A stretch of 32,609 bases of DNA from VBAS01 sp965652775. Lineage in GTDB: Bacteria > Bacteroidota > Bacteroidia > Chitinophagales > Chitinophagaceae. The notes under the pieces are model-generated. The model searched no databases. It saw only the letters and a program-made list of their open reading frames with translations, and had not been told where the DNA came from. The stretch covers positions 1 through 32,609 of the forward strand of contig CBFGXP010000014.1 of the NCBI GenBank assembly GCA_965652775.1, written 5' to 3'. Position numbers and translations under genes: made by a program. Positions 1 to 8,076 of this stretch are shown piece by piece (positions within the stretch are counted from its first letter, which is position 1; each line of letters opens with the position of its first letter).

Positions 1-5
1 ATAGC

Positions 6-80
6 TGAATAGAATTGCAGAAGTACAAGTGTGCGACGCAACCGAAGTTTAATAGAAGTATTAAAGCTAAGTACATAATC
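6..80. repeat. Dispersed intergenic repeat, copy 1 (upstream of glpK)
   Basis: This segment shares an 11-base identical block (6-16 against 9399-9409) and a 12-base identical block gtgcgacgcaac (31-42 against 9425-9436) with the region upstream of the gamma-carbonic anhydrase gene. The blocks are about 25 bases apart in both copies, and weaker similarity continues to about base 80. The tract from 80 to 148 is T- and C-rich with loose tcaact-type repeats just before the glpK start. I see no coding potential here. Function is unknown. Confidence 0.6.
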
Positions 81-148
81 ATTACTTTCTAACTTTTTAC
101 TACCTTCCTTTTTAGCTTCAATTTTCAACTTTTAACTATCAACTCAAG

Positions 149-1648
149 ATGCTTCATTATATCCTTGCACTCGACCAGGGCACTACCAGCAGCCGCAGTA
201 TTATTTTTGATAAACAGGGCAACATTATCAGCGTTGCACAAAAAGAATTCAAACAAATATTTCCACAACCCGGTTGGGTGGAGCACGATGCTGACGAGAT
301 ATGGAGCACACAATATGGCACAATGGCCGAAGCTGTAGCCAAAGCAGGTATCACCATGAAACAGGTGGCCGGTATTGGCATCACGAATCAACGGGAGACA
401 ACGGTAGTATGGGAACGTAGTACAGGAAAACCAATTTATCATGCTATCGTGTGGCAAGACAGGAGGACAGCTGCGTACTGCGATGAATTGAAATCAGCCG
501 GACATGCAAATATGATCCAGCAAAAAACAGGATTGGTTATCGATGCCTATTTCTCGGCAACAAAACTGAAATGGATATTAGATAATGTAAGCGGCGCAAG
601 AGCAAAAGCGGATAAAGGTGAGCTGGCTTTTGGAACCATCGATAGCTGGCTTGTATGGAAACTAAGCGGGGGCAATATTCACGTCACTGATGTTTCCAAT
701 GCATCAAGAACAATGTTGCTGGATATTCATACTTGTCAATGGGACGATGACCTTTTAAAGCTTTTTAATATCCCAGGATCAGTTTTACCGGAAGTAAAAG
801 CTTCCAGTAAAATTTATGGAACGACTGCAAGCGCAGTTCCTGAAATAAAACTACCCATATCAGGAATCGCCGGCGATCAGCAGGCGGCATTGTTTGGTCA
901 AATGTGTACTTCGCCCGGAATGGTAAAGAATACTTATGGTACCGGCTGTTTTATGCTGATGAATACGGGGGCCAAAGCAATTGCCTCAAAAAATAATTTA
1001 TTGACAACTATAGCATGGCAGATCGACGGTAAAACTCAGTATGCACTGGAAGGAAGTGTCTTTATTGCCGGTGCAGTAGTGCAATGGCTAAGAGATAGTT
1101 TAAAAATAATCCGCAACTCTTCAGAAGTGGAAAAACTTGCTGCATCCGTAAAAGATTCCGAAGGTATTTATATAGTTCCCGCATTTGCCGGGCTTGGCAC
1201 ACCTCACTGGAATCAGCATGCCCGTGGAAGTATTTTTGGATTGACAAGAGGAAGCAGCGATGCACATATTGCAAGGGCTGCGCTGGACAGCATTGCTTAT
1301 CAAACTTATGATGTATTAAAAGCCATGGAAGCAGATGCAGAAATTTCAATTGCTGAATTAAGAGTGGACGGAGGGGCCACCATCAATAATACGTTGATGC
1401 AATTTCAATGCGATATACTGAATACAAAAGTGATCCGTCCAAAAATAACAGAGACCACTGCACTTGGCGCAGCCTATCTTGCTGGTCTTGCAGTCGGTTA
1501 CTGGAAAAATATCGATGAGATACAAAAACAATGGCAGGTAGATAAGACCTTCTCGCCATCGATGAATGATGAAAAAAGAAACGGGTTAGTAAAGGGATGG
1601 CAGCGAGCGGTGAACGCGGCGATCGCATGGGCAAATGAAAATGATTAA
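149..1648 (+). CDS. glpK: Glycerol kinase
   Basis: This 499-residue FGGY-family sugar kinase phosphorylates glycerol to sn-glycerol 3-phosphate with ATP in the cytosol, trapping glycerol that enters through GlpF. The length is the usual one for GlpK. The N-terminal phosphate-binding loop (ALDQGTTSSRS, about residues 7-17), the GIGITNQRET segment (about 75-84), the FGTIDSWLVWKL segment, the GDQQAALFGQ motif (about 248-257) and the adenosine-binding YGTGCF segment are all visible. The ATG at 149 places the glycine loop at the expected distance from the N-terminus. It is the first gene of a tight glpK-glpD-glpF-ridA run on the same strand. An intergenic repeat lies 70-140 bases upstream. No glycerol-responsive operator could be recognised. 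Confidence 0.97.
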   Translation: MLHYILALDQGTTSSRSIIFDKQGNIISVAQKEFKQIFPQPGWVEHDADEIWSTQYGTMAEAVAKAGITMKQVAGIGITNQRETTVVWERSTGKPIYHAIVWQDRRTAAYCDELKSAGHANMIQQKTGLVIDAYFSATKLKWILDNVSGARAKADKGELAFGTIDSWLVWKLSGGNIHVTDVSNASRTMLLDIHTCQWDDDLLKLFNIPGSVLPEVKASSKIYGTTASAVPEIKLPISGIAGDQQAALFGQMCTSPGMVKNTYGTGCFMLMNTGAKAIASKNNLLTTIAWQIDGKTQYALEGSVFIAGAVVQWLRDSLKIIRNSSEVEKLAASVKDSEGIYIVPAFAGLGTPHWNQHARGSIFGLTRGSSDAHIARAALDSIAYQTYDVLKAMEADAEISIAELRVDGGATINNTLMQFQCDILNTKVIRPKITETTALGAAYLAGLAVGYWKNIDEIQKQWQVDKTFSPSMNDEKRNGLVKGWQRAVNAAIAWANEND

Positions 1649-1679
1649 TGATTATTAATTATTATTGATCAATAATAAA

Positions 1680-3260
1680 ATGAATCGTCAGCACCATATA
1701 GAAAGATTACATTCAACAAAAGTTTTCGACATCTGTATCATCGGCGGTGGTGCCACGGGCCTGGGTATTGCTGTTGATGCAGCATCAAGAGGATGTAAAA
1801 CTGTTTTATTAGAGAAATATGATTTTGCGAAAGGTACCTCATCACGAAGTACAAAACTTGTACATGGCGGTGTACGCTATTTACAACAGGGAAATATAAA
1901 GCTGGTGATGGAAGCGCTGAAAGAAAGAGGGTTACTGAAGAAGAATGCACCGCATTTAGTAAAAAATCAATCCTTTGTTATTCCAAATTATAAATGGTGG
2001 GAAAATTCTTTTTATGGGATCGGTTTGAAGGTTTACGATTGGATGGCCGGGAGTTTAGGTTTGGGTCCTTCACAATTCTTAAGCAAAGAGGAAACATTGG
2101 CATTAGCTCCAAATCTGGATGAAGACGGTCTGCGTGGCGGTGTTCTTTATCATGATGGCCAATTTGATGATGCAAGACTAGCCATTCATCTTGCTATGAC
2201 GGCGGCTGATCATGGCGCCGTTATTATTAATTATATGCCTGTGACAGGTTTGATGAAAATTGATGGAAACGTCTGCGGTGTTAATGCAATGGATAGTATT
2301 AATAACAAGGAATTCGAAATAAAAGCGAAAGCGGTTATCAATGCAACAGGAATTTTTTCGGACAGCATTGCAAAAATGGACAATAAGAATGCAGAACCGT
2401 TGATCTCTCACAGCCAGGGGATTCATCTTGTTTTCGATAAGCAATTTCTTTTGTCTGATACAGCTATTATGATCCCACGAACAGACGATGGCCGTGTATT
2501 ATTTGCAGTACCCTGGCATAATAAAACTATTGTAGGAACAACAGACACTCCTGTCTCATCAGCATCCGATGAGCCGATAGCAATGAAAGACGAAATCGAT
2601 TTCGTGATGCAGCATATTCATCGCTATTTAAAAAAAGATCCTTCTTATAATGACATACGTAGCGTGTTCGCGGGATTGAGACCATTAGTAAAAAGTAATT
2701 CGAAGATTACATCAGCTATTTCAAGAGATCATCATATTGCTGTCTCTGATTCAGAACTTATCAGCATCACCGGTGGTAAATGGACAACCTATCGTAAAAT
2801 GGCGGAGGATGTAATGGAAATTGCCGTACATAAAGCGGGAATAAATGATAAAGAATGTGTAACTAAGAACCTCCGGATACATGGCTTTAACGAAAATAAT
2901 AATTATAAAGCACCATTGTATTATTATGGAAAGGATGAAGTTGGTATTAAGGAGCTAATTAAAAAAGAAAACTCACTTTCTGATTTGATCCATGCTGGTT
3001 TACCTTATATAAAAGCAGAAATAGTTTGGGCGGTACAAAATGAAATGTGCATGACCGTTGAAGATGCGCTGGCAAGAAGGACAAGAGCATTATTGCTTGA
3101 TGCAAAGGCAGCGATCGAATCAGCCCCATTAGTAGCAAGCATGATGGCGAAAGAAATGGGTAAAGACGAATCCTGGATAAAAGAACAGATTGATAACTTT
3201 AATTTTGTTGCAAAGAATTATCTTCCAACTTCAAACCTCAAACCGCAACCTTCAAACTAA
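1680..3260 (+). CDS. glpD: Aerobic glycerol-3-phosphate dehydrogenase
   Basis: This FAD-dependent flavoprotein (526 residues from the ATG at 1680) oxidises sn-glycerol 3-phosphate to dihydroxyacetone phosphate and passes electrons to quinone at the inner membrane. The Rossmann FAD loop IGGGATGLG is at residues 21-29, followed by the family block GTSSRSTKLVHGGVRYLQQG. The FAD-domain end (SITGGKWTTYRKMAEDV) and the C-terminal helical cap with ALARRTRALLLD are present. A TTG five codons upstream (1665) is open, but the ATG is preferred. The last dozen residues (PTSNLKPQPSN) are written by a tract of repeated ttcaaac/tcaaac units and look like read-through into intergenic repeat sequence, not family sequence. 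It lies 31 bases after glpK and 6 bases before glpF, so co-transcription is likely. Confidence 0.96.
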   Translation: MNRQHHIERLHSTKVFDICIIGGGATGLGIAVDAASRGCKTVLLEKYDFAKGTSSRSTKLVHGGVRYLQQGNIKLVMEALKERGLLKKNAPHLVKNQSFVIPNYKWWENSFYGIGLKVYDWMAGSLGLGPSQFLSKEETLALAPNLDEDGLRGGVLYHDGQFDDARLAIHLAMTAADHGAVIINYMPVTGLMKIDGNVCGVNAMDSINNKEFEIKAKAVINATGIFSDSIAKMDNKNAEPLISHSQGIHLVFDKQFLLSDTAIMIPRTDDGRVLFAVPWHNKTIVGTTDTPVSSASDEPIAMKDEIDFVMQHIHRYLKKDPSYNDIRSVFAGLRPLVKSNSKITSAISRDHHIAVSDSELISITGGKWTTYRKMAEDVMEIAVHKAGINDKECVTKNLRIHGFNENNNYKAPLYYYGKDEVGIKELIKKENSLSDLIHAGLPYIKAEIVWAVQNEMCMTVEDALARRTRALLLDAKAAIESAPLVASMMAKEMGKDESWIKEQIDNFNFVAKNYLPTSNLKPQPSN

Positions 3261-3266
3261 CAGCTT

Positions 3267-3974
3267 ATGTCTCCATTTCTCGGCGAATTTATCGGCACTA
3301 TGCTGCTCATCATAATGGGTGATGGCGTAGTAGCAAATGTTGTTTTAAACAAGACCAAAGGCCATAACAGCGGATGGATCGTCATCACATTTGGTTGGGC
3401 GATGGCTGTATTTCTTGGTGTATATGCTTCTACAAGTCTTGGCGGAAGCGGACATTTGAATCCTGCTGTTACTATTGCCCTGGCGGCGCTCAGCGATTTT
3501 GATTCCTCTTTATTACCAACATATATCCTTGCCCAATTTGCCGGCGCAATAACCGGAGCTATTATTGTTTGGCTTGCCTATAAACAACATTTTGACAGCA
3601 CCGATGATAAAAATGGAAAGCTTGCTGTCTTTTGTACTGCACCTGCTATAAGGAGGCCACTATACAATTTAATTACAGAGATCATCGGCACTTTTGTTCT
3701 CGGGTTTGGGGCATTAACTATGTCAAAGCCTGCAACAACTCTTGGAACTTTAGATGCATTGCCTGTCGGCTTACTCGTATTAGGCATTGGCTTATCCCTT
3801 GGTGGCCCTACAGGTTATGCTATCAATCCTGCAAGAGACCTTGGACCAAGAATCGCTCATTTTATTTTGCCAATAAAAGATAAGGGAGACAGCGATTGGG
3901 GTTATTCATGGATACCTGTGCTTGGTCCTATTATCGGCGCTTTATTCGCAGTTTACCTTTTTAAACTTATCTAA
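3267..3974 (+). CDS. glpF: MIP-family channel, glycerol facilitator
   Basis: This inner-membrane aquaglyceroporin (235 residues) passes glycerol down its gradient. It has six hydrophobic helices and both half-helix pore motifs: HLNPAVT with NPA at residues 65-67, and AINPARDLGPR with NPA at 187-189. The Asp directly after the second NPAR is the residue that distinguishes glycerol facilitators from water-selective aquaporins. The length is slightly short of E. coli GlpF (281). The start ATG is 6 bases after the glpD stop, and the next gene begins one base after this stop, so it sits in the middle of an operon. The order kinase-dehydrogenase-facilitator gives a complete glycerol import and oxidation route. 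Confidence 0.95.
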   Translation: MSPFLGEFIGTMLLIIMGDGVVANVVLNKTKGHNSGWIVITFGWAMAVFLGVYASTSLGGSGHLNPAVTIALAALSDFDSSLLPTYILAQFAGAITGAIIVWLAYKQHFDSTDDKNGKLAVFCTAPAIRRPLYNLITEIIGTFVLGFGALTMSKPATTLGTLDALPVGLLVLGIGLSLGGPTGYAINPARDLGPRIAHFILPIKDKGDSDWGYSWIPVLGPIIGALFAVYLFKLI

Positions 3975-3975
3975 T

Positions 3976-4497
3976 ATGACTAAAATATTTTTGATCATTT
4001 CATCTGCTTATTTCATAAGCACAACAACGATCGCACAGGACGCAGACACAAGACTAAAAGAAAAAGGAATTGTATTGACAACTCCCGGAAAACCGGTAGC
4101 GAATTATGTAAATGCAGTGCGTGTTGGAAATCTTTTATACCTGGCCGGTAAAGGTCCTACCAAACCTGATGGCAGCAATATCACAGGTAAGGTTGGAAAA
4201 GACCTGACTATTGAACAAGGATATGAAGCGGCAAGATTAACTGCAATCAATCATTTGGCAGTTTTGAAAGCTGAGCTTGGTAGTTTAAATAAGGTAAAAC
4301 GCATTGTAAAGGTGCTTGGCATGGTCAACTGCACTGAAGACTTTAAAGATCAGCCAAAAGTCGTTAATGGTTACTCTGACCTTATGGTAGAAATTTTTGG
4401 AGACAAAGGAAAACATGCAAGATCGGCCGTGGGCATGTATGCACTACCCTCAAATATTGCAGTAGAGGTTGAAGTGATCGTGGAAATAGAAGATTAA
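3976..4497 (+). CDS. Exported RidA/YjgF-family protein
   Basis: This 173-residue protein has a signal peptide (about residues 1-20, hydrophobic IFLIISSAYFIS, likely cleavage after TIA before QDA) followed by a RidA/YjgF/YER057c-type domain. Cytosolic RidA hydrolyses reactive enamine/imine intermediates to keto acids. The family arginine sits in HARSAVGMYALP, followed by the VEVEVIVEIED strand that closes the fold. An open frame extends upstream to 3922 inside glpF, but the ATG at 3976 is preferred because it gives a clean signal peptide and starts one base after the glpF stop. It is longer than ordinary RidA (about 130 residues) because of the signal and an N-terminal extension. The export and the glp context are unusual. 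Its substrate cannot be read from the sequence. Confidence 0.87.
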   Translation: MTKIFLIISSAYFISTTTIAQDADTRLKEKGIVLTTPGKPVANYVNAVRVGNLLYLAGKGPTKPDGSNITGKVGKDLTIEQGYEAARLTAINHLAVLKAELGSLNKVKRIVKVLGMVNCTEDFKDQPKVVNGYSDLMVEIFGDKGKHARSAVGMYALPSNIAVEVEVIVEIED

Positions 4498-4512
4498 TCT
4501 ATAGAATTATCT

Positions 4513-4528
4513 GAAAAATTTATTTTTC
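4513..4528. terminator. Possible A+T-rich bidirectional terminator
   Basis: The inverted repeat GAAAAAT/ATTTTTC with a 2-base loop lies where the exported RidA gene (+) and the TraB/GumN gene (-) converge, overlapping the last codons of the latter. Arms this A-rich and T-rich can act in both directions. The stem is weak, so the call is tentative. Confidence 0.3.
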
Positions 4529-7500
4529 ATTTAAACTTTCGATGTATTTTTTAAGCAATGCATCCAGTTTATTTTTATCAAATTCCTCCGTCCAGTAAAT
4601 CCCCGTTAACTCGTGACTACTGTAACAGTCTTTTGTATTTGTCGAAAAGGGACCGGCCACCGCAAGATAGTATGTAAGATCTTTTTCGCCAGCCAAATAA
4701 TCATACTCACTTGACTCAAGTACTTTATACAGGTAAACCTTCTGCTGCTTGCCCTTATATAAGATCGTTTTGCTGCCCGCGTTTGTAATTATAAGAGGAT
4801 ATTCTTCATCATTATTGTCTGTGTAAAGTTTACTAAAACCCAGTTTTCCCTGCGATAGATAATCAAGGGGAAACAGAGACAATTTTTTTGACTCCCGTAA
4901 AGCTTCGTATAAATTATACCTGTATTCATCTGTTGAGGCCAACGTGTAAATGGTTTTTGGATCGACAGGTAAATTATTCTTCAACATAGCCAACAGTGTC
5001 TGAAAACGCATTTCCCTGTCGGAATATTTACTGAATTGAGTAAGTAACTTATTTGATTCAGGCGTATTTAAAATTCCCAGTATCCTGGCAAGATCATAAT
5101 ACCTGTAAACCTCGTCATCTTTGCCTGTTTCGCTGACTACTTTCTTTGCAAGGGTAATAAAGCGTTTTTCCTGGTTCTTCAGAATATCTTTTTGTAACAG
5201 GTTACTATCAATCAATGTAGTGGTCACACCGCAAATTTGATTCACGAAGTATTCAGAAGCAGTTAGCTTTAGAATTTCAGGATAAAGTGTTGCCGTAAGT
5301 TCAAGCGAATCATAAAGTGGTAAATAAAAATACATATTGATATCTGTCGGGTACGATTCATCGCCAACCATTTCCCTGATCAAACTATATGATTCTTTTG
5401 TCGGGATATCAGCTAAGTAGGAAACCAACAATGGCTTTATTTTTTTATTCTCCGGGGAAATATTTTTATAATTATTTCTTATAAAATCAACCGTATGATT
5501 ATTGGTGTCAAGCGATATTATTTTTTGAATGATCCTCCAGTTAAGAGAAGTTTCATAAGTTGAATCAAAATCCGGATAAACTTTCATCATTAATGACCGC
5601 AATAATGGCAATTCATTTTCCTCAAGCGATAGATCGTTCCACCAAAGTTTGACTTCCTCTATATCACGTTTATTGTTTTTCCTGATCGTTTCTTCTAACT
5701 CTTTCACTTTTATCTTGGTGATGTCAAAAGACAACCCTTCTTTTAAAACTTTAAAATCATCGAAGAATTTGTAATAGTATTTGTCCAGGTCTTCCTGGGC
5801 CAGGTACCCGTATAATTCATACATTTCATTCCCGGAAAGAATTATTTTTCCCTTTTTAATTGTTGTCTGCTGCGGCTTTACGATCAGGAATTCTGCTTCC
5901 TTCGTTTTACCCTTCACAGTTGTTTTATATTCAATTAATGAATCGTTCCAGTCCACGTACCTTTTTACCCTGTCTCTTAATAAGGCAGAATCTGAAATAT
6001 ACCAGTACCACGCTGGAAGAGTGAACCTGTCAATGAACATAGAATGGGACGCCAACGTATCGTATACTATCGTCCTTTCACTATTGGCATACATTTCAGT
6101 GTCGTCAAAAGTGGAGTTTTTTCTAAAAGAGAACGGAGAAGAAGTTGAAAAGCTTTTATCTTTTGAATATTCCGTTTTCCAATCAGCATAATTCATCGGG
6201 AGCAGCTTAAAGGAATTCAAATATTTTTCTGAATTTATCTTCCCCGTTTCGCCAGGCTGGTAAAGAGAAAATAAATAATAATTCCTGTTCCCTCTAAGAA
6301 CTGAAAGTATGTTTAACACAATTTCTGCTCCTTCGCTGGTAGCATTGATCAAAAATTTGCAGGCAGGAAATCCTGAAAAAGAAAAGAGTGATGAATCAAC
6401 AATACTTATCTTTTCAAACCTGCTTCTCATATTTTGGGCCAATCCTAAAAAATGAGCAGAATCACTGATAGCTAAATACAATCCTTCTTTGATTGACGAA
6501 ATTGTTATTCCATAAAATACCTGTGATCTCAGATCAACTGCCTCGTAAGTATGAACTATCTTTCCTTCTTCAGACCGCACATCCTTATTCTCAATCGGTT
6601 TAGAAGGAAATTCAATCGAGAATGCCTGTGTTTGATTGGTATATGAATGCCATGTTGATTCCACTTTAATTGGCGTCTTTGAATTTGCATTCACTACAAA
6701 AGATTGAAAGAATTTTTTGTTGTCATCATCAATAAGCGATTGCTCTTTTAGCGTCATAATAGCATTTAAAACCATTCTTTCCATACCCGGAAGGAAAACC
6801 TGCATAATAAAATCGCCATCGCTGTTTTTAAAGCGTAACTCCTTTCCTTTCACGCCATTTATTGTAATATTTTTCTCTTTTACATTTGTTCCTTTGTCGG
6901 CATATCGTCGTTTCAATTCATTGAATAGGCTGTCAGCTCCTAATTTCTTCCGCTCCTCTCCTATTTCCAGGCTCATCGTCATATACATTTTCATAAATGA
7001 GATATCAAAAAAAAGTTTAGTATGTAACCCATAGGATTCCAGCATTTCGAACCTGCTGGCAATTCCGGGCATCCGCAAAAAATACGCACTGTCCTTAATA
7101 TCGACAGGAAACCAGACTTCATCACTACTCTTAATTACATATTTAGAAGGATCAATCCTTTTTGAGTAAACTACAGGAGATACCTGAAATCCCATTGATC
7201 TTAACAGCGAGATAACACCTGAATCACCGGGTAAATGGGCTGCTCCCACTGCAAAAAAAGTACTTCGCATCGAAGAGAGGCTATCCATTCGTCTTGCCAT
7301 TTTCAAATTTCGCTTTATCATTATGTAATCCTTCTCTCCGGATTGTTCTCTGTACATTAAAGCATCAATACTATCCAATCGTTGATTGATATACATATTG
7401 ATCATCCATTTTAATCCATCCCGGTAATACTCTTCGTCATATAATGCCGTTTGTATTTTTTCTTCAATATTTTTAAAATTATCAATATGCTCCATTTGGT

Positions 7501-8038
7501 CATCGATTTCTTCTATTCCTCCCACCCATTTTCCTTTTTTCTTTGCAATTCCAAAAAGATGGGCATCAAGAAATGTGGGCATCTCTCCACTTTGAAATAC
7601 TTCATTTTCTAAAGCTTCCGACATTTCATCGAGATCTTCCACCGTTATATTCTCTGCTTTCTTCCCGAATTTCTCTGCAAGTGCAGTTTTGTATCGTTGC
7701 CACACGTCAGGACCGACTACATCTTTTACTTTCACAGCTTCGACAGCATTCCTTTCCTGCTCTTCTTTCATAAAACGATTAATCATTTCCACCCCAATGC
7801 TATTAAGATCAAGCTCTGCTGCAAATCCTTCTGATCTTTCAATAGCGTTATAAACCGAATCGCCAAGAAAGAAGACTTTTTTATCAGTTAAGTGAATGGT
7901 ACCAAATAAATAGGATGGTTTGGAAAGCCCATTACCGGTGATTCGCCATAAAAGGGAGTTGCTGCTTTCCTTTCTGGTCTGGGCGGTGACGGGGGCTACC
8001 ATTAAAACAAAAAGCAAGAATGAAATTGTCCTGTTCAT
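4520..8038 (-). CDS. Large exported TraB/GumN-family protein with helical-repeat-like C-terminus
   Basis: This 1172-residue protein starts at ATG 8038 with a signal peptide (SFLLFVLMVAPVTAQ, cleavage near residue 20). A GTG six codons upstream is open but adds a non-signal leader. Residues about 25-292 are a TraB/GumN domain (TIKI-like putative metalloprotease fold). The first motif YLFGTIHL is at 44-51, FLDAHLFGIAKKKGK near 157-171, and the second motif AVGAAHLPG at 263-271 with the downstream LLRSMGFQVSPV. Ordinary family members end about here (near 290-300 residues). About 880 further residues match no family I recognise. Roughly 330-640 look alpha/beta, and about 790-1080 are mainly amphipathic helices resembling HEAT-type repeats. 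A periplasmic or outer-membrane location is inferred from the signal. It lies 38 bases after the aminotransferase gene and is probably co-transcribed with it. Confidence 0.82.
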   Translation of the reverse strand: MNRTISFLLFVLMVAPVTAQTRKESSNSLLWRITGNGLSKPSYLFGTIHLTDKKVFFLGDSVYNAIERSEGFAAELDLNSIGVEMINRFMKEEQERNAVEAVKVKDVVGPDVWQRYKTALAEKFGKKAENITVEDLDEMSEALENEVFQSGEMPTFLDAHLFGIAKKKGKWVGGIEEIDDQMEHIDNFKNIEEKIQTALYDEEYYRDGLKWMINMYINQRLDSIDALMYREQSGEKDYIMIKRNLKMARRMDSLSSMRSTFFAVGAAHLPGDSGVISLLRSMGFQVSPVVYSKRIDPSKYVIKSSDEVWFPVDIKDSAYFLRMPGIASRFEMLESYGLHTKLFFDISFMKMYMTMSLEIGEERKKLGADSLFNELKRRYADKGTNVKEKNITINGVKGKELRFKNSDGDFIMQVFLPGMERMVLNAIMTLKEQSLIDDDNKKFFQSFVVNANSKTPIKVESTWHSYTNQTQAFSIEFPSKPIENKDVRSEEGKIVHTYEAVDLRSQVFYGITISSIKEGLYLAISDSAHFLGLAQNMRSRFEKISIVDSSLFSFSGFPACKFLINATSEGAEIVLNILSVLRGNRNYYLFSLYQPGETGKINSEKYLNSFKLLPMNYADWKTEYSKDKSFSTSSPFSFRKNSTFDDTEMYANSERTIVYDTLASHSMFIDRFTLPAWYWYISDSALLRDRVKRYVDWNDSLIEYKTTVKGKTKEAEFLIVKPQQTTIKKGKIILSGNEMYELYGYLAQEDLDKYYYKFFDDFKVLKEGLSFDITKIKVKELEETIRKNNKRDIEEVKLWWNDLSLEENELPLLRSLMMKVYPDFDSTYETSLNWRIIQKIISLDTNNHTVDFIRNNYKNISPENKKIKPLLVSYLADIPTKESYSLIREMVGDESYPTDINMYFYLPLYDSLELTATLYPEILKLTASEYFVNQICGVTTTLIDSNLLQKDILKNQEKRFITLAKKVVSETGKDDEVYRYYDLARILGILNTPESNKLLTQFSKYSDREMRFQTLLAMLKNNLPVDPKTIYTLASTDEYRYNLYEALRESKKLSLFPLDYLSQGKLGFSKLYTDNNDEEYPLIITNAGSKTILYKGKQQKVYLYKVLESSEYDYLAGEKDLTYYLAVAGPFSTNTKDCYSSHELTGIYWTEEFDKNKLDALLKKYIESLNEK

Positions 8039-8076
8039 AGAGATATCTATTATCACAGGACAAAATAAAATGAATT

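Noticed and set aside
1..148. Riboswitch or glycerol operator upstream of glpK
   Set aside because: I could not find a known aptamer pattern or a clear symmetric operator; the region is explained better by the dispersed repeat.
3632..3883. 83-codon open frame inside glpF
   Set aside because: It is in another frame of a gene with both NPA motifs intact; the Cys- and Trp-rich translation is not protein-like.
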